A DNA stretch of 55,273 nucleotides from Porticoccaceae bacterium (GTDB lineage: Bacteria > Pseudomonadota > Gammaproteobacteria > Pseudomonadales > Porticoccaceae): contig CACEBC010000012.1 of assembly GCA_902557735.1 (NCBI GenBank), positions 1-55,273 on the forward strand, in the 5' to 3' direction. The position numbers were made by a program, and so were the translations under genes. A model generated the notes under the pieces. It did not search any database. It was not told the origin of the DNA and saw nothing but the letters and a program-made list of their open reading frames with translations. Shown here in pieces: positions 28,395-40,209 of this stretch (position 1 is its first letter; every line of letters starts with the position of its first letter).

Positions 28395-28422
28395 ACAATA
28401 TGCTCCAACGTTATTTGCCCAC

Positions 28423-29670
28423 TCAAGTCCTATAATCGGCGTTTATTCGAACGTATTCATGCCCAAAATCAGTTGTCCACAGGGTTTCGCCAGCATCTCC
28501 CCTACCCAGTGCTATTTTTATCTCAATATCCTCCGCTTGCATAGCAATCATACCTGCCTCTTCAGAATAGTCTGCCGACCTTTGGCCTTGATGCACAACT
28601 AAGAGTTCATTTATATATATATCCACTTTCTCTATGTCTAGATCAGCAATCTCTGCACGACCAATGGCAGCCAAAATTCGCCCCCAATTTGCATCCGAGG
28701 CTCCGAGAGCTGTCTTGACCAGCGGAGACTCAGCCACTCTGTACCCAACCTCAAGCGCTTCATCAGGATTTAAGGCATTCAAAATCACTATGCTCACAAA
28801 CTTTACTGCGCCCTCCCCATCTCTAATGCAAGCTTGCGCTAGCTCCACGCAAACCGATTCGAGTTTAGCTTGAAAATAGTCGAAGTTAACCTCGTCTACA
28901 ATTAATCCAGACTGCCCTGTCGCTATCAAAACAACGGCATCGTTCGTCGAAGTGTCGCCATCCACAGTAATTCTATGAAAACTCTTATTAGCTGCTCGAG
29001 TCAGTGCCATATGCAATAACTCGTTATCAACACTCGCGTCTGTGGCGATGAATGAGAGCATAGTAGCCATATTGGGCCTTATCATGCCCGACCCTTTTGC
29101 TATCCCTGTCACTGTTATCTGCTCTTGGGTAAAGATGTTTGGTTCCGAGCAACTATCTTCAGATACAGGCATGGCAAAACGTTTGCTGGATGCTTTTGGT
29201 CTAGTATCTGTAGTGAGAATGGCCGATGCTGCAGCTTCCCAACCATCCTGATCTAGCGCCTCAATAGCATTCGGTAATGCATCGATTATGAGCTTGATCG
29301 GCAAATGTTCCCCGATCACACCCGTTGAGAAAGGGAGCACCCTGCTAGGATTGACTCTAGTCAGTTCGCCTATCTTGGCGCAAGTCGCCTCAGCATCATT
29401 TATTCCTCGGGTACCAGTACCGGCATTGGCATTGCCCGTATTTACCACTAGATATCTCGGCACATAACGTTCAAGAGAGCTTCTAGCAACTTTAACAGGG
29501 GCTGCACAGAAGGCATTCTTAGTGAATAATGCCGCCACCGAGGAGTTCTCTGCTATTTGCATGACAACAAGATCTCTGCGAGAAGTCTCCTTTATCCCGG
29601 CCGAGGCGGTGCCCAAAGCAATGCCTGATACCGGGTATATTTTAGGAAAAGAATAAATTCCGGTGGCCAC
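28423..29670 (-). CDS. argJ: glutamate N-acetyltransferase / amino-acid acetyltransferase
   Basis: Ornithine acetyltransferase that transfers acetyl from N-acetylornithine to glutamate and so recycles acetyl groups in arginine synthesis. Protein of 415 residues. The autocleavage site is KGSGMIRPNMATMLSF, with the Thr nucleophile in AT-ML that divides alpha and beta subunits. Other blocks are VNTGNANAGTG and the SANWGR-like DANWGRILAAIGRA. The start is GTG at 29670. Located between secA and mutT. Confidence 0.96.
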   Translation of the reverse strand: MATGIYSFPKIYPVSGIALGTASAGIKETSRRDLVVMQIAENSSVAALFTKNAFCAAPVKVARSSLERYVPRYLVVNTGNANAGTGTRGINDAEATCAKIGELTRVNPSRVLPFSTGVIGEHLPIKLIIDALPNAIEALDQDGWEAAASAILTTDTRPKASSKRFAMPVSEDSCSEPNIFTQEQITVTGIAKGSGMIRPNMATMLSFIATDASVDNELLHMALTRAANKSFHRITVDGDTSTNDAVVLIATGQSGLIVDEVNFDYFQAKLESVCVELAQACIRDGEGAVKFVSIVILNALNPDEALEVGYRVAESPLVKTALGASDANWGRILAAIGRAEIADLDIEKVDIYINELLVVHQGQRSADYSEEAGMIAMQAEDIEIKIALGRGDAGETLWTTDFGHEYVRINADYRT

Positions 29671-29737
29671 AGTATCTTCCTGAGCTATGCTTGCTCGCGT
29701 GAAAATACTTAGTCATCTTGCAATATTTTTTCATAAA

Positions 29738-32494
29738 CTAAGTGATCTTCCCGCAGCAATGCTTAAACTTTTTCCCAGATCCACATGAGCAGGGTTCATT
29801 GCGCCCCATCTTATTTCCGTGTCTTCTGACCGGTTGATTCTTAATACTATTAGTTTGACTTTTTTCATGCTGCTCCTGCCCATTGGCATCGATTTTTTCA
29901 TGCGAGTATGCTCGATTGCTTTGCTCATCACGGCGTTTCTTTTCAAGCTTTGATAGATCGTCGCGAGAAGATATCTGCACATTGTTCAGGAAACGGACAG
30001 TTTCATATTTAACGTTTTCCAGCAGCTCTTCAAAAAGAGCAAACGATTCGCGTTTGTACTCTTGTTTCGGGTTTTTTTGCGCATACGCGCGCAAACCGAT
30101 AGCCTGCCGCAACTGATCCATATTGGAGAGATGTTCCTTCCATAAATTATCGAGAACATGAAGCATTACTTGTCTTTCGACATCCTGTAAATACACTCCT
30201 ACATGTCCATGACGAGTCTCATACGCTTGCTGCACTATGTTTAAAATGCGGTCCCTGACTTCAGGTTCGCCAAGCCGATTATCTTCTTCTAGCCAGTGAT
30301 CCACCGCTATTTCAACATCGAAGTCCGATGCCACTTTTCGTTCCAAACCTTGAGTATCCCACTGCTCATCCAAACTACCGGGAATGATGTAGTCATCAAT
30401 CAAGCGGTGTACAACATCAGCACGAATCTGAGTAATGATTTCCGAAATATCGGCATCGCTAAGAAGATCATTCCGCTGTTGATAGATTACTTGACGCTGA
30501 TCATTCGCCACATCGTCATACTCTAGCAAATGCTTCCGAATATCAAAATTACGACCCTCAACTTTGCGTTGCGCTTTGACGATCGCATTGGTAACCATAC
30601 GATGTTCAATCGCTTCGCCATAGCCCATACCCATCGATCGCATCATGTTTTTAACTCGATCTGATGCGAAAAGACGCATGAGAGGATCCTCGAGTGATAA
30701 GTAAAATCGCGATACACCCGGATCTCCCTGCCGACCACAACGACCACGTAATTGGTTATCGATTCGACGCGATTCGTGACGCTCAGTAGCTATGATATGC
30801 AGCCCACCAGCTAATATGACCGTTTTTTGACGTTCTGCCCATGCGTCACAACATGCTTGTACCTCCTCAGGTGAACCATCGTTTAAGGCTTTTAACTCAA
30901 CCTCTAGATTACCACCCAACACAATATCTGTCCCTCGGCCAGCCATGTTGGTTGCGATAGTCACCGAACCTGGACGACCAGCATTAACAATAATGCTAGC
31001 CTCGCGCTCGTGCTGTTTTGCATTTAACACATTGTGTTTGATACCTTCTTTTCGAAGCATCTCGGACAATAATTCTGATGTCTCTACGGAAGCAGTACCG
31101 ACTAGGACCGGCGCTCCTTTTCCAACCGTAACCCTAATATCATTAATGACGGCCTCGAATTTTTCCTTCTGCGTTAGAAATATAAGATCGTTCAAGTCCG
31201 TCCTGTTTACAGCAACATTAGTCGGTATAACAACCACATCCAGACCATAAATCTGCTTAAATTCGAAAGCTTCCGTGTCTGCAGTGCCAGTCATACCAGC
31301 CAACTTTTCATATAACCTGAAATAATTTTGGAAAGTCGTGGAGGCGAGTGTTTGGCTTTCCTGTTGAATAACCAAGCCTTCTTTTGCTTCGATGGCCTGA
31401 TGCAACCCTTCGGATAGCCTTCGACCCGGCATAGTCCTTCCGGTATGTTCATCGATCAAAATAACATTTCCATCTTGAACAATGTATTCAACGTCTGCCT
31501 TAAATAAGTAATGAGCACGAAGAGCCGAGGACACGTGATGTAACAGACCCAAATTGGACGCTTGATATAGACTTTCTTTGTCATTGAGTAATTGAGCTTT
31601 TACCAGCGCAGTCTCCACATTCAAATGACCTTCTTCCGTCAGCTCCACCTGACGAAGCTTTTCATCAATGACAAAATCACCTGACCCCGAATCTCCAACC
31701 GCGACAAGATTGCGGATTAGGGTATTAATGATTTTGTATAATTTCGAGCTATCTTGGGCTGCTCCAGAAATAATAAGAGGGGTGCGTGCCTCATCGATTA
31801 AAATCGAATCAACCTCATCAACGATTGCAAAATAAGATGAACGCTGAGTTTTTTCTTCTAAGCGCAGACACATATTGTCCCGCAGATAATCAAAACCAAA
31901 TTCGTTGTTGGTCCCATAAGTAATATCTGCGCCATAAGCTTGTTGTCTAGAACATGACTTAAGATTATTCCCACTCGCATCTAACAAAAAAGAATTAGCT
32001 GTATCAGCCGATTGGAATGACTGGACGACTCCCAATGACAGGTCAAGGCCAGTATACAAAGGTCCCATCCATAGGGCATCGCGCTTAGCAAGATAATCAT
32101 TTACCGTAACGATATGCACGCCTTCGGCCGGAATCGCATTAAGATAAGCGGCGAGAGTGGCAACAAGTGTTTTGCCTTCTCCTGTGCGCATTTCGGCAAT
32201 TCGCCCCTCGTGAAGAGCTATGCCCCCAATAAGCTGAACATCGAAATGCCGCATACCGAGCGTTCGCGCTGCAACTTCTCTTACTGTTGCAAAAGCCTCG
32301 GGTAAAAGTTGTTCAAGAGTTTCTCCACCCTCAAATCGTAATCGAAAATCGTGAGTCTTTTCTCTGAGTTCTTTATCGGTCAGGGCTTGAAAGGCCGATG
32401 CATAACTATTTATCGTTCCAACGATTTTATTAATTCTGCGAAGTTCACGCGAATTCTTACTCCCTAAAAATTTTTTCAGCAGATTAAAAAGCAT
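29738..32494 (-). CDS. secA: preprotein translocase ATPase SecA
   Basis: Motor of the Sec export pathway, 918 residues (E. coli 901). Visible: [16 protein letters not shown]-type Walker A (MRTGEGKT), the [24 protein letters not shown] motif, [12 protein letters not shown], and the preprotein crosslinking and scaffold regions. The C-terminal zinc motif is [15 protein letters not shown]. Only a peptidase gene lies between it and lpxC, where E. coli has secM. Confidence 0.99.
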   Translation of the reverse strand: MLFNLLKKFLGSKNSRELRRINKIVGTINSYASAFQALTDKELREKTHDFRLRFEGGETLEQLLPEAFATVREVAARTLGMRHFDVQLIGGIALHEGRIAEMRTGEGKTLVATLAAYLNAIPAEGVHIVTVNDYLAKRDALWMGPLYTGLDLSLGVVQSFQSADTANSFLLDASGNNLKSCSRQQAYGADITYGTNNEFGFDYLRDNMCLRLEEKTQRSSYFAIVDEVDSILIDEARTPLIISGAAQDSSKLYKIINTLIRNLVAVGDSGSGDFVIDEKLRQVELTEEGHLNVETALVKAQLLNDKESLYQASNLGLLHHVSSALRAHYLFKADVEYIVQDGNVILIDEHTGRTMPGRRLSEGLHQAIEAKEGLVIQQESQTLASTTFQNYFRLYEKLAGMTGTADTEAFEFKQIYGLDVVVIPTNVAVNRTDLNDLIFLTQKEKFEAVINDIRVTVGKGAPVLVGTASVETSELLSEMLRKEGIKHNVLNAKQHEREASIIVNAGRPGSVTIATNMAGRGTDIVLGGNLEVELKALNDGSPEEVQACCDAWAERQKTVILAGGLHIIATERHESRRIDNQLRGRCGRQGDPGVSRFYLSLEDPLMRLFASDRVKNMMRSMGMGYGEAIEHRMVTNAIVKAQRKVEGRNFDIRKHLLEYDDVANDQRQVIYQQRNDLLSDADISEIITQIRADVVHRLIDDYIIPGSLDEQWDTQGLERKVASDFDVEIAVDHWLEEDNRLGEPEVRDRILNIVQQAYETRHGHVGVYLQDVERQVMLHVLDNLWKEHLSNMDQLRQAIGLRAYAQKNPKQEYKRESFALFEELLENVKYETVRFLNNVQISSRDDLSKLEKKRRDEQSNRAYSHEKIDANGQEQHEKSQTNSIKNQPVRRHGNKMGRNEPCSCGSGKKFKHCCGKIT

Positions 32495-32565
32495 TGGAAC
32501 GATTCGGAAGAAAAAAGTAAATAAGAATTAGGGATGCGCCTTCAATAGCATGCGTAATGAGATAC

Positions 32566-33510
32566 CTAGTTGACGGTTCGCCTGATATAGGTCGCTGGAT
32601 TAACGGTACGTCCGTCTTTGTACACTTCAAAATGAACATGAGGGCCAGTTGAACGGCCAGTATTTCCCATGCTCGCGATAACATCGCCTCGCTTGACAAG
32701 CGCACCAACCTTCGCCAAGTTTTCTTTATTATGCGCATATCGCGTGAGGTAGCCATCGCTGTGGTTAATTTCAACCATCTTACCATATCCTTTTTTAGTG
32801 CCAGACCAGACAACCACTCCAGATGCTACAGCAATAATATCCGATCCCTCGCGACCAGCAAAATCTACACCATTGTGCCAACTCTTCCGCCCGTGAAATG
32901 GATCTGAACGCATCCCATATTCAGACGACATCCAGCCCTTAATAATAGGCCGGCCAGCAACAACACTCTCTGTTCGTAATCGATTATCAGACATCATCGA
33001 TTGCAGAACAGATAACTGCGCCTCTCTATCGCCCAAATTACTCTCGAGAGATGCAAAAATAAGCTCTATCTCTTCTTGAGGGGATATGGAGTCAGCAAGC
33101 TCGGATGATACTGCAGTATGAGGGCCTCCGAGACCGGCCGACGCTGAGAAATCAAACTCTCCATCGTCAAGATTTGCGATCTGTGTAAGTTGCTCTCCCA
33201 GAGCATCCAATCTTACCAACCTGGAACGCATCTCCGCTAGCTTAATCGTCATAGCTGATAAAGTTTGTTGGACTTCCTCGCGACCTACTGCAACATTATC
33301 ACTTTGGATTTTTATTTGCTCTCGGATCTCTCCAGCTGTATTTTCGAAAACCACTTGCCAGTGAAGATCAGACAACTTATAGCCAAATATAGCCCCAGAC
33401 CCAATCGATATGATTACAAACACAGACAATACTAAGGCAGTGACCCACCCCTTCACAGTTGTTGAGCGATCATTACTCGAAGTACTAGAAAGCAAGATTA
33501 TTTTCAACAA
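32566..33510 (-). CDS. M23 family peptidase (LytM-like)
   Basis: Murein hydrolase-like protein of 314 residues. One N-terminal transmembrane segment (about 24-44, VTALVLSVFVIISIGSGAIFG) would anchor it with the bulk in the periplasm. A coiled-coil-like region (about 65-150) follows, then the LytM/M23 domain: WHNGVDFAGREGSD (zinc His and Asp) and GPHVHFEVYKDGRTVNP (HxH zinc and catalytic histidines), all intact. It probably cleaves peptidoglycan cross-bridges, though many relatives are activators. Sits between lpxC and secA. Confidence 0.9.
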   Translation of the reverse strand: MLKIILLSSTSSNDRSTTVKGWVTALVLSVFVIISIGSGAIFGYKLSDLHWQVVFENTAGEIREQIKIQSDNVAVGREEVQQTLSAMTIKLAEMRSRLVRLDALGEQLTQIANLDDGEFDFSASAGLGGPHTAVSSELADSISPQEEIELIFASLESNLGDREAQLSVLQSMMSDNRLRTESVVAGRPIIKGWMSSEYGMRSDPFHGRKSWHNGVDFAGREGSDIIAVASGVVVWSGTKKGYGKMVEINHSDGYLTRYAHNKENLAKVGALVKRGDVIASMGNTGRSTGPHVHFEVYKDGRTVNPATYIRRTVN

Positions 33511-33548
33511 AGTATCCTCAGCTTTAGCTATAGCTTTCGTTTTTCCAC

Positions 33549-34454
33549 CTAGTCTAGCAAACTATAGCTAATGGGGACATCTTCAGGATTATTTTCAAAA
33601 GTGACATACTCCCAAGCATCTTTTCTTGCAATCAACTCCCGCACAGAGGCGTTATTTATCCCATGTCCAGATTTATATGCATCAAATTGACAAATCAAGC
33701 CATTACCAATCAGGTACAAATCACCGATCGCGTCCAAAATCTTGTGCTTAACGAACTCGTCATGGTACCGCAAGCCGCCTTCATTTAATATTGCATCTTT
33801 GTCAACCACAATTGCATTGTTCAGACTGCCCCCACGCACGAGGCCCAGTGATTTCAAATAGTCATATTCATGCGTAAAACCAAAAGTACGTGCTCTGCTG
33901 ATATCTCTAACAAATACCTCGGTCGAAAAATTAATACTCGCATTTGTCGCCTGACTCTTAAACACAGGGTGGTCATAATCTATATTAAAGTTTAATTTAA
34001 ATCCGTCGAAGGGGGCAAAAGTAACTGACTTTCCATCTTTCTCGAAAGTAACGTCCTTTTTAACCCGAACAAACTTTTTTGCTGACTCCTGTTCGCGCAA
34101 TCCTGCGCATTGCAACAAGAAAACAAAGGGTGCTGCACTGCCATCCATTATAGGAATTTCTGGAGCAGACACATCAATCCGCACATTGTCTATGCCGAGT
34201 CCAGCAAGTGCAGACAACAAGTGTTCAACAGTGGAAACTTTGACATCCCCCTGAACCAAGGTGGTTGACAGTTGAGTCTCGCCTACATTGCCAGCAAGAG
34301 CCGCTATTTCAACAACTGGATTCAGGTCTGTGCGGCGAAACACAATCCCAGTGTTGGTATCAGCGGGGTACATAGCTAAGTACACTCTTTGCCCTGTGTG
34401 GAGCCCGACGCCCGACGCACGAATCATATTTTTCAAAGTTCGTTGCTTAATCAT
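33549..34454 (-). CDS. lpxC: UDP-3-O-acyl-N-acetylglucosamine deacetylase
   Basis: Zinc deacetylase, the committed step in lipid A synthesis. About 301 residues. Zinc and catalytic landmarks: [10 protein letters not shown] (zinc His), [17 protein letters not shown] (zinc His and Asp), [13 protein letters not shown] (catalytic His). The start at 34454 gives MIKQRTLKN, matching E. coli; an ATG two codons upstream is possible. It follows ftsZ, the usual end of the dcw cluster. Confidence 0.97.
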   Translation of the reverse strand: MIKQRTLKNMIRASGVGLHTGQRVYLAMYPADTNTGIVFRRTDLNPVVEIAALAGNVGETQLSTTLVQGDVKVSTVEHLLSALAGLGIDNVRIDVSAPEIPIMDGSAAPFVFLLQCAGLREQESAKKFVRVKKDVTFEKDGKSVTFAPFDGFKLNFNIDYDHPVFKSQATNASINFSTEVFVRDISRARTFGFTHEYDYLKSLGLVRGGSLNNAIVVDKDAILNEGGLRYHDEFVKHKILDAIGDLYLIGNGLICQFDAYKSGHGINNASVRELIARKDAWEYVTFENNPEDVPISYSLLD

Positions 34455-34571
34455 CAACATTTCAGCTCACGAAAAACTCATGAAGTCTATCAGACATGGC
34501 TGCGGTCGCCAAGATATTTGATCTACAAGCCGCTGTCGACCTAAGACTGATTTTGATAAAGAACCGAAGCA

Positions 34572-35741
34572 CTAATCAGCCTGTTGTCGCAAGAAAGCAG
34601 GCACGTCTAAAAAGTCATGCTCGGGGTCAGCAGTCGCATCCACTTTCTGCGCTAACTGTCCCATTCTTGAGCCAGCTGGTCGACGCTTAACAGCAGGCTC
34701 GTTACCCAAACTATCGTAATCAGGTCTTCCACCTATTGGCTGAAAGTCTTGGGATACGAGACCACGAGGACCCATTTTCGCAGTCGGAAATTCCAAGCCA
34801 GTTGCAACCACCGTTACCCGCAACTGTTCCGAGGCCTCTGGATCAAAAACACTACCCACTATAATGGTAGCATTGTCATCAGAAAATGATCTGATCGTGT
34901 TTCCCACTTCCTCAAACTCGCCTAGTGTTAGATCATATCCACTCGTTATGTTAACCAGTATTCCCTTTGCACCTTGAAGATTAACGTCTTCAAGGAGTGG
35001 ACATTTGATAGCACCTTCCGCCGCAGCAATCGCTCGATCGGCGCCACTGCCTTCACCCGTTCCCATCATCGCCATCCCCATTTCCGACATCACTGTCCTA
35101 ACATCTGCAAAATCAACGTTAATAAGTCCATCCAATAGTATTAAATCGGTGATGCCTTGCACGGCTCCATATAGCACATCATTAGCCCTCTCAAACGCGC
35201 CAAGAACTGTCATATCTTTTCCAAGCACCTCTAACAACCTTTCGTTTGGCACGATAATTAGCGAATCCACATGATCTTTCAATTGGGAGATGCCTTCATC
35301 AGCCACGGCCATGCGTTTTGCTCCCTCAAAAGAGAAAGGTCTCGTAACTACTCCAACGGTAAGAATACCCATCTGCTTTGCAACCTCAGCAATTACTGGT
35401 GCACCTCCGGTTCCAGTTCCACCGCCCATTCCCGCGGTTATAAACACCATATCTGCCCCCTCTAACGCTTGACAGATGCGATCTTTATCCTCGATAGCGG
35501 CCTGCCGGCCAACTTCGGGATTGGCACCGGCACCCAGACCCTTTGTGAGGGTTTCGCCAAGTTGTAAAATGGTAGCGTCCTCAAGCCCGCTTAAAGATTG
35601 CGCATCGGTATTAGCACAAATGAAATCGACCCCATCAATGCTACTCTGCATCATATGACGAACTGCATTGCCCCCGCCCCCGCCTACTCCTACCACTTTG
35701 ATATCTGCGTTTTTCGGTATGGTATCCACTAGCTCAAACAT
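34572..35741 (-). CDS. ftsZ: cell division protein FtsZ
   Basis: Tubulin-like GTPase that forms the division ring, 389 residues. N-terminal [12 protein letters not shown] and the GTPase loop [12 protein letters not shown] are clear. A variable linker leads to the C-terminal conserved peptide [14 protein letters not shown], which binds FtsA and ZipA. The ATG at 35741 is chosen because it follows a GGGGAA ribosome site; an ATG six codons earlier lies upstream of that site. Confidence 0.99.
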   Translation of the reverse strand: MFELVDTIPKNADIKVVGVGGGGGNAVRHMMQSSIDGVDFICANTDAQSLSGLEDATILQLGETLTKGLGAGANPEVGRQAAIEDKDRICQALEGADMVFITAGMGGGTGTGGAPVIAEVAKQMGILTVGVVTRPFSFEGAKRMAVADEGISQLKDHVDSLIIVPNERLLEVLGKDMTVLGAFERANDVLYGAVQGITDLILLDGLINVDFADVRTVMSEMGMAMMGTGEGSGADRAIAAAEGAIKCPLLEDVNLQGAKGILVNITSGYDLTLGEFEEVGNTIRSFSDDNATIIVGSVFDPEASEQLRVTVVATGLEFPTAKMGPRGLVSQDFQPIGGRPDYDSLGNEPAVKRRPAGSRMGQLAQKVDATADPEHDFLDVPAFLRQQAD

Positions 35742-35797
35742 AACGTTCCCCTTTTGCACCTTAAAAAATTAAAACTACATTTGTAAAAACACTCGAC

Positions 35798-37033
35798 TCA
35801 TTCATCATCTCGAAAAAATTTTGCTATGAAATTAAAAAATCCTTTACTCTGATCTTTCAATAATCCCGTTTCTGATAACTGCTGCTGCTCATGCGCTCCG
35901 AAATGAAGCAATCCAACGCCGGTCGAGTAAATCGGATTATTGACGATATCGGATAAACCGTTTACCTTTGAAGGAGAGCCTACTCTCACTGGCAAATGAA
36001 AAATTTCCTCAGCAAGTTCTATTACCCCTTGCATTTTGGAAGTGCCTCCTGTCAATACAATACCTGCAGCCAGCTGTTCCTCAAATCCGCTGCGACGTAA
36101 ATCCTCCAGAATCAGCTTGAATAATTCTTCATATCTAGGCTCGACGACTTCTGCCAATGACTGTCTAGACATATCTCGAGGTTCACGGTCACCAACACTT
36201 GGAACCTTCACAGTCTCCTCAGGTCGAGCTAATTTAGCTAACGCACACGCGTATTTAATTTTTAATTCCTCTGCATGAGCTGTCGGCGTTCTTAGTAAAG
36301 TCGCTATATCATTAGTTACTTGATCACCCGCTATCGGAATTACTCCAGTGTGATGAATTGCGCCTTCTTTAAAAACAGCTATGTCCGATGTACCACCCCC
36401 AATATCTACCAGAGCAACTCCTAAATATTTTTCATCCTCAGTGAGAACAGCATAGCTTGAGGCTAACTGCTCTAAAATCATCTCATCCACTTCGAGACCA
36501 CAACGTCGAATACATTTTTTGATGTTTTGTGCTGCATTTACTGCGCCAGTAACAAGATGCACTTTAGATTCCAATCTCACACCTGACATGCCTTTTGGTT
36601 TTTGTATACCCTCTTGATCATCTATTATGAATTCTTTGGGTAGCACATGAAGAATTTCTTGATCGGCGGGAATCGCAACAGCCTTCGCAGCATCAATTAC
36701 TCTCTCTATATCGAGGTGTTGCACTTCCCGATCTCGAATTGCGACTATCCCATGAGAATTCATGCTACTGATGTGACTTCCAGCGATTCCCACAAAAACC
36801 GAACTGATTGAACATCCGGCCATCAACTCAGCCTCCTCTACAGCACGCTGGATAGAATTCACTGTCGCCTCAATATTTACTACCACTCCTTTCTTTAGTC
36901 CTGATGACGGATGCAAGCCAGTCCCAATAATTTCAACACCGCCCGTTGGATTGACAACTCCCACAACTGCTACTACCTTGGAAGTTCCGATATCCAGTCC
37001 AACCAAAATATTTTCATCATCTGAGCTTTCCAT
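35798..37033 (-). CDS. ftsA: cell division protein FtsA
   Basis: Actin-like protein that anchors FtsZ to the membrane. Protein of 411 residues with the phosphate-1 loop VGLDIGTSKVVAVVG, phosphate-2 VDIGGGTSDIAVF, adenosine loop VLTGGTSKMQGV and a C-terminal amphipathic helix (GFFNFIAKFFRDDE) for membrane binding. It lies between ftsQ and ftsZ. Confidence 0.98.
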   Translation of the reverse strand: MESSDDENILVGLDIGTSKVVAVVGVVNPTGGVEIIGTGLHPSSGLKKGVVVNIEATVNSIQRAVEEAELMAGCSISSVFVGIAGSHISSMNSHGIVAIRDREVQHLDIERVIDAAKAVAIPADQEILHVLPKEFIIDDQEGIQKPKGMSGVRLESKVHLVTGAVNAAQNIKKCIRRCGLEVDEMILEQLASSYAVLTEDEKYLGVALVDIGGGTSDIAVFKEGAIHHTGVIPIAGDQVTNDIATLLRTPTAHAEELKIKYACALAKLARPEETVKVPSVGDREPRDMSRQSLAEVVEPRYEELFKLILEDLRRSGFEEQLAAGIVLTGGTSKMQGVIELAEEIFHLPVRVGSPSKVNGLSDIVNNPIYSTGVGLLHFGAHEQQQLSETGLLKDQSKGFFNFIAKFFRDDE

Positions 37034-37045
37034 AATTTTTTCCCC

Positions 37046-37867
37046 TTAAGCAGGCCGTCGCACTAAACTAACCGGCGGAACATATGAAATGATTCTAGTC
37101 TCCGACAAATCCGAAGACTCACTTTTCCAACTAACCGCAAGACCGTTGGGATATCGCAAGTCAACGCGCTTTATCGCTTGACGCCTGATGCCCAGCCCAA
37201 AATCCCATGCCAAAGCAAATCGACGCATCCTGTGCAATATTTGATTTCGCCCTATAATCAACTCGAAACCTTCCGAAGTGGATATAAGCCATTGCCCATC
37301 TGAATCACAGACCAGCCGCTCAATGGTTAAACCAGTGGGCGCGATTTGCTGAGTTAAAGCATGATACTGCTGCATCATTTGTTCTGAAGAAACCACGGGT
37401 GATTGCAATTGGGGTAAGCTGTTCAAAGCTCGAGCATGCTGCAGCTCTAATTTTTTACCTTGATAATTTAAAAACGCTTGCCTACCCCAACGCGCTATGG
37501 GGACCTCCTCAGACACGTCAGCAATAAGAGTGGAGGGCCACTGTCGTGTTAAAGTAACCCGCCTAATCCAAGGATGTGCCTCGATGATGGGCTTTAGTTC
37601 GCCCAAGTCAAGTGATAAAAAGCCTCCTCTAAGCTCATTTGTCAGAAGAGTAATGAGAACCTGTTGATCGAGATAACTAAACTTTCCACTAATAACAACA
37701 TTTGTTAGCGGCTTATCTAAATATTTAATCCCCGCTCCTGTCACCATAATAGATGTGATCAGAAGTGCGAATCCCACAAGCAACTTTATGGATCTAATCA
37801 GTTCCCGAAACTCTAGATAGGTCGGAACTTTTTTTCTTCTATACTTTTTTTGCTTTCGTTTTGCCAT
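37046..37867 (-). CDS. ftsQ: cell division protein FtsQ
   Basis: Bitopic division protein of the FtsQBL complex, 273 residues. Basic N-terminus (AKRKQKKYRRKK), one transmembrane helix (about 32-50), then the POTRA domain (VVISGKFSYLDQQVLITLL ... LGELKPIIEAHPWIRRVTLTRQWPSTLIADVSE) and the beta domain. Its start abuts the ddl stop without a gap. Confidence 0.96.
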   Translation of the reverse strand: MAKRKQKKYRRKKVPTYLEFRELIRSIKLLVGFALLITSIMVTGAGIKYLDKPLTNVVISGKFSYLDQQVLITLLTNELRGGFLSLDLGELKPIIEAHPWIRRVTLTRQWPSTLIADVSEEVPIARWGRQAFLNYQGKKLELQHARALNSLPQLQSPVVSSEQMMQQYHALTQQIAPTGLTIERLVCDSDGQWLISTSEGFELIIGRNQILHRMRRFALAWDFGLGIRRQAIKRVDLRYPNGLAVSWKSESSDLSETRIISYVPPVSLVRRPA

Positions 37868-38785
37868 CTATAAAGACGCCTCAATTATTTTCAGCACCAA
37901 CTGATCGAACGATATTCCTGCTGCACTTGCTGCCTTGGGAACCAGGCTATGTGAGGTCAGACCCGGGACTGTATTGACCTCAAGCAAATGAAAAGCTCCG
38001 TTTTCATCTGCCATGACATCCACTCGACCCCAATCTCGACAATCAAGACTTTTGAAAGCTCTTTTGCAGAGATCGAGCAAGTCGCGTTCGTGTTGGATGG
38101 ACAAACCACTCGGGCAATGATAATCGGTCTTGTTAGAATGATATTTTGCTGCAAAATCGTAAAATTCAGAATCGGTTGAAATTCGCACTGCTGGCAGCGC
38201 TTCGCCATCTAGGATGGCCACGGTATATTCCTCTCCTGTTAATCGACGCTCGGCTATGACCTCTTTATCGAACTGCTTTGCATGCTGCCAAGCAACCTCT
38301 AGGTCCTGAGAATTCCCCACAACACTCATCCCGATACTGGAACCTTCTCTGCACGGCTTAACTACGACCTTTCCTCCGAGCGATTCTAGTATCGCTTGCC
38401 AGTCGGATTTAGCATCTAATGTCATAAATTCGGCTGTGGGCAGCCCCAAACCGCGCCACATCAGTTTGCAGCGTAATTTGTCCATAGCAAGAGCGGATGC
38501 GACTATGCCACTCCCAGTGTAAGGTATCCGTAGATATTCCAATAATCCTTGAATGGTACCATCTTCACCACCAGGCCCATGCAATGCGACGAAGACTCTA
38601 TCCGGCTTGAAAAGCTCTAATTTATTTAGAAGATCATCTGCCACATCAATTAAAATATTTTCTATCGATAGTCGCATCAGTGATTCACTCACGGCTGATC
38701 CACTAGCAAGTGAGATTTCCCGTTCTGAGGATACTCCGCCATACAGAACACCCACCCGACCAAGAGCCCCAACTAATTCGCTCAT
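37868..38785 (-). CDS. ddl: D-alanine--D-alanine ligase
   Basis: ATP-grasp enzyme that makes the D-Ala-D-Ala dipeptide of peptidoglycan. It has 305 residues: [17 protein letters not shown] at the N-terminus, [33 protein letters not shown], and [25 protein letters not shown] with the metal ligands. It overlaps murC by 4 bases. Confidence 0.98.
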   Translation of the reverse strand: MSELVGALGRVGVLYGGVSSEREISLASGSAVSESLMRLSIENILIDVADDLLNKLELFKPDRVFVALHGPGGEDGTIQGLLEYLRIPYTGSGIVASALAMDKLRCKLMWRGLGLPTAEFMTLDAKSDWQAILESLGGKVVVKPCREGSSIGMSVVGNSQDLEVAWQHAKQFDKEVIAERRLTGEEYTVAILDGEALPAVRISTDSEFYDFAAKYHSNKTDYHCPSGLSIQHERDLLDLCKRAFKSLDCRDWGRVDVMADENGAFHLLEVNTVPGLTSHSLVPKAASAAGISFDQLVLKIIEASL

Positions 38786-40209
38786 AACCGAATCTCCCGA
38801 CTAGCTTGGAGCATTGCAACCAGCTTACTAACACTGCCCGCTCCTTGGGTCAGCACGATATCCTTATCCTTAATCATATCGTCTAGAAGAGTGGGCACGA
38901 TCTCTAAATGCTCCACATAAACAGGTTTGATTATTCCTAGCGTTTCGATGCTCGCAACCAATCGCATACTGCTAATATCCGGAATACTTCCCTCACCGGC
39001 GGAATAAATATCTAGAAGAAGTAACTCATCCACTCGAGACAATACGTTGACAAATTCGTCATAGAAATCCTTGGTGCGGCTGTAACGATGAGGTTGAAAT
39101 ACCATAATCAGTCTTCTTTCGGGCCAGCCATCCCTCACGGCATCTATCGTCGCACTTACCTCAGTAGGGTGGTGTCCGTAATCATCCACTAGCATTGCGG
39201 TTCCACCATTAGCAGCGTAATCACCGAGAATTTCAAACCTGCGACCTACTCCGCGAAACTTTCGAAGTCCCTCCGTAATAGACAAGTCGGAAATTCCTTC
39301 GTCACTGGCTACAGCTATTGCAGCGGCAGCATTTAAGGCATTGTGGCGACCTGGGATATCCAAATTTAGTGACAGTGAAGGTAAGCCCTCCGGTCGATCC
39401 ACGACGAATGAGCATTGCGACCCGGCGGTATAGAGTTCTCTTATGCGATACTGCGCATCAGCATTAAATCCATAGGTTAGTTTTGGTCTTGATACTTTCG
39501 TCAACATATTTCGAATTACAAAATCGTCTGTGCATAAAATGGCGAGACCATAGAATGGAAGATTGTGTAAAAACTCTATGTAGGTGTTTTTGAGGCGCTC
39601 GAAATCATAGTCATAGTTCTGCATGTGGTCTGCTTCGATATTGGTTACGACTGCGACCATTGGTTGCAAATGCAAAAAAGACGCATCACTCTCATCCGCC
39701 TCTGCCACTAAATACTTGCTCGCGCCAAGCTTAGCATTCGTGCCTGCACTGTTTACCCGTCCCCCAACAACAAATGTGGGATCCCTCCCATCCTCAGCGA
39801 AGATAGCGGAAATAAGACTCGTTGTGGTTGTTTTTCCATGGGTTCCGGCGACTGCTATTCCATGCCGATACCGCATAAGTTCTGCCAACATCTCGGCACG
39901 TCTTACTACCGGCACTCCGATCGCGTGCGCACGTTTGATCTCTATGTTTTTAAAATCTACAGCAGAAGAGTTAACCACCACGTCTGCGCCTTCGATATTT
40001 TTTGGGCTGTGCCCACGAAATATAATCGCTCCAATACTTGCGAGTCGTTCGATGTTGGCATTATGCCCTATGTCAGAACCTGAAATTAAATAGCCTTGAT
40101 TAAGGAGGACTTCCGCTATTCCGCACATACCACTCCCTCCAATTCCGACAAAATGGATGCGTTTAATCCTCCTCATGTCAGGGGGCTGAAGAAAATCATA
40201 CTTTCGCAT
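38782..40209 (-). CDS. murC: UDP-N-acetylmuramate--L-alanine ligase
   Basis: Adds L-Ala to UDP-MurNAc. About 475 residues. [19 protein letters not shown] (N-terminal Rossmann loop), [15 protein letters not shown] (ATP loop), [14 protein letters not shown], and [15 protein letters not shown] are standard. The start at 40209 gives a 14-base overlap with murG and a GGA-containing ribosome region; an ATG at 40263 would give 68 bases of overlap, and one at 40176 lies 11 residues further in. Confidence 0.96.
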   Translation of the reverse strand: MRKYDFLQPPDMRRIKRIHFVGIGGSGMCGIAEVLLNQGYLISGSDIGHNANIERLASIGAIIFRGHSPKNIEGADVVVNSSAVDFKNIEIKRAHAIGVPVVRRAEMLAELMRYRHGIAVAGTHGKTTTTSLISAIFAEDGRDPTFVVGGRVNSAGTNAKLGASKYLVAEADESDASFLHLQPMVAVVTNIEADHMQNYDYDFERLKNTYIEFLHNLPFYGLAILCTDDFVIRNMLTKVSRPKLTYGFNADAQYRIRELYTAGSQCSFVVDRPEGLPSLSLNLDIPGRHNALNAAAAIAVASDEGISDLSITEGLRKFRGVGRRFEILGDYAANGGTAMLVDDYGHHPTEVSATIDAVRDGWPERRLIMVFQPHRYSRTKDFYDEFVNVLSRVDELLLLDIYSAGEGSIPDISSMRLVASIETLGIIKPVYVEHLEIVPTLLDDMIKDKDIVLTQGAGSVSKLVAMLQASREIRL

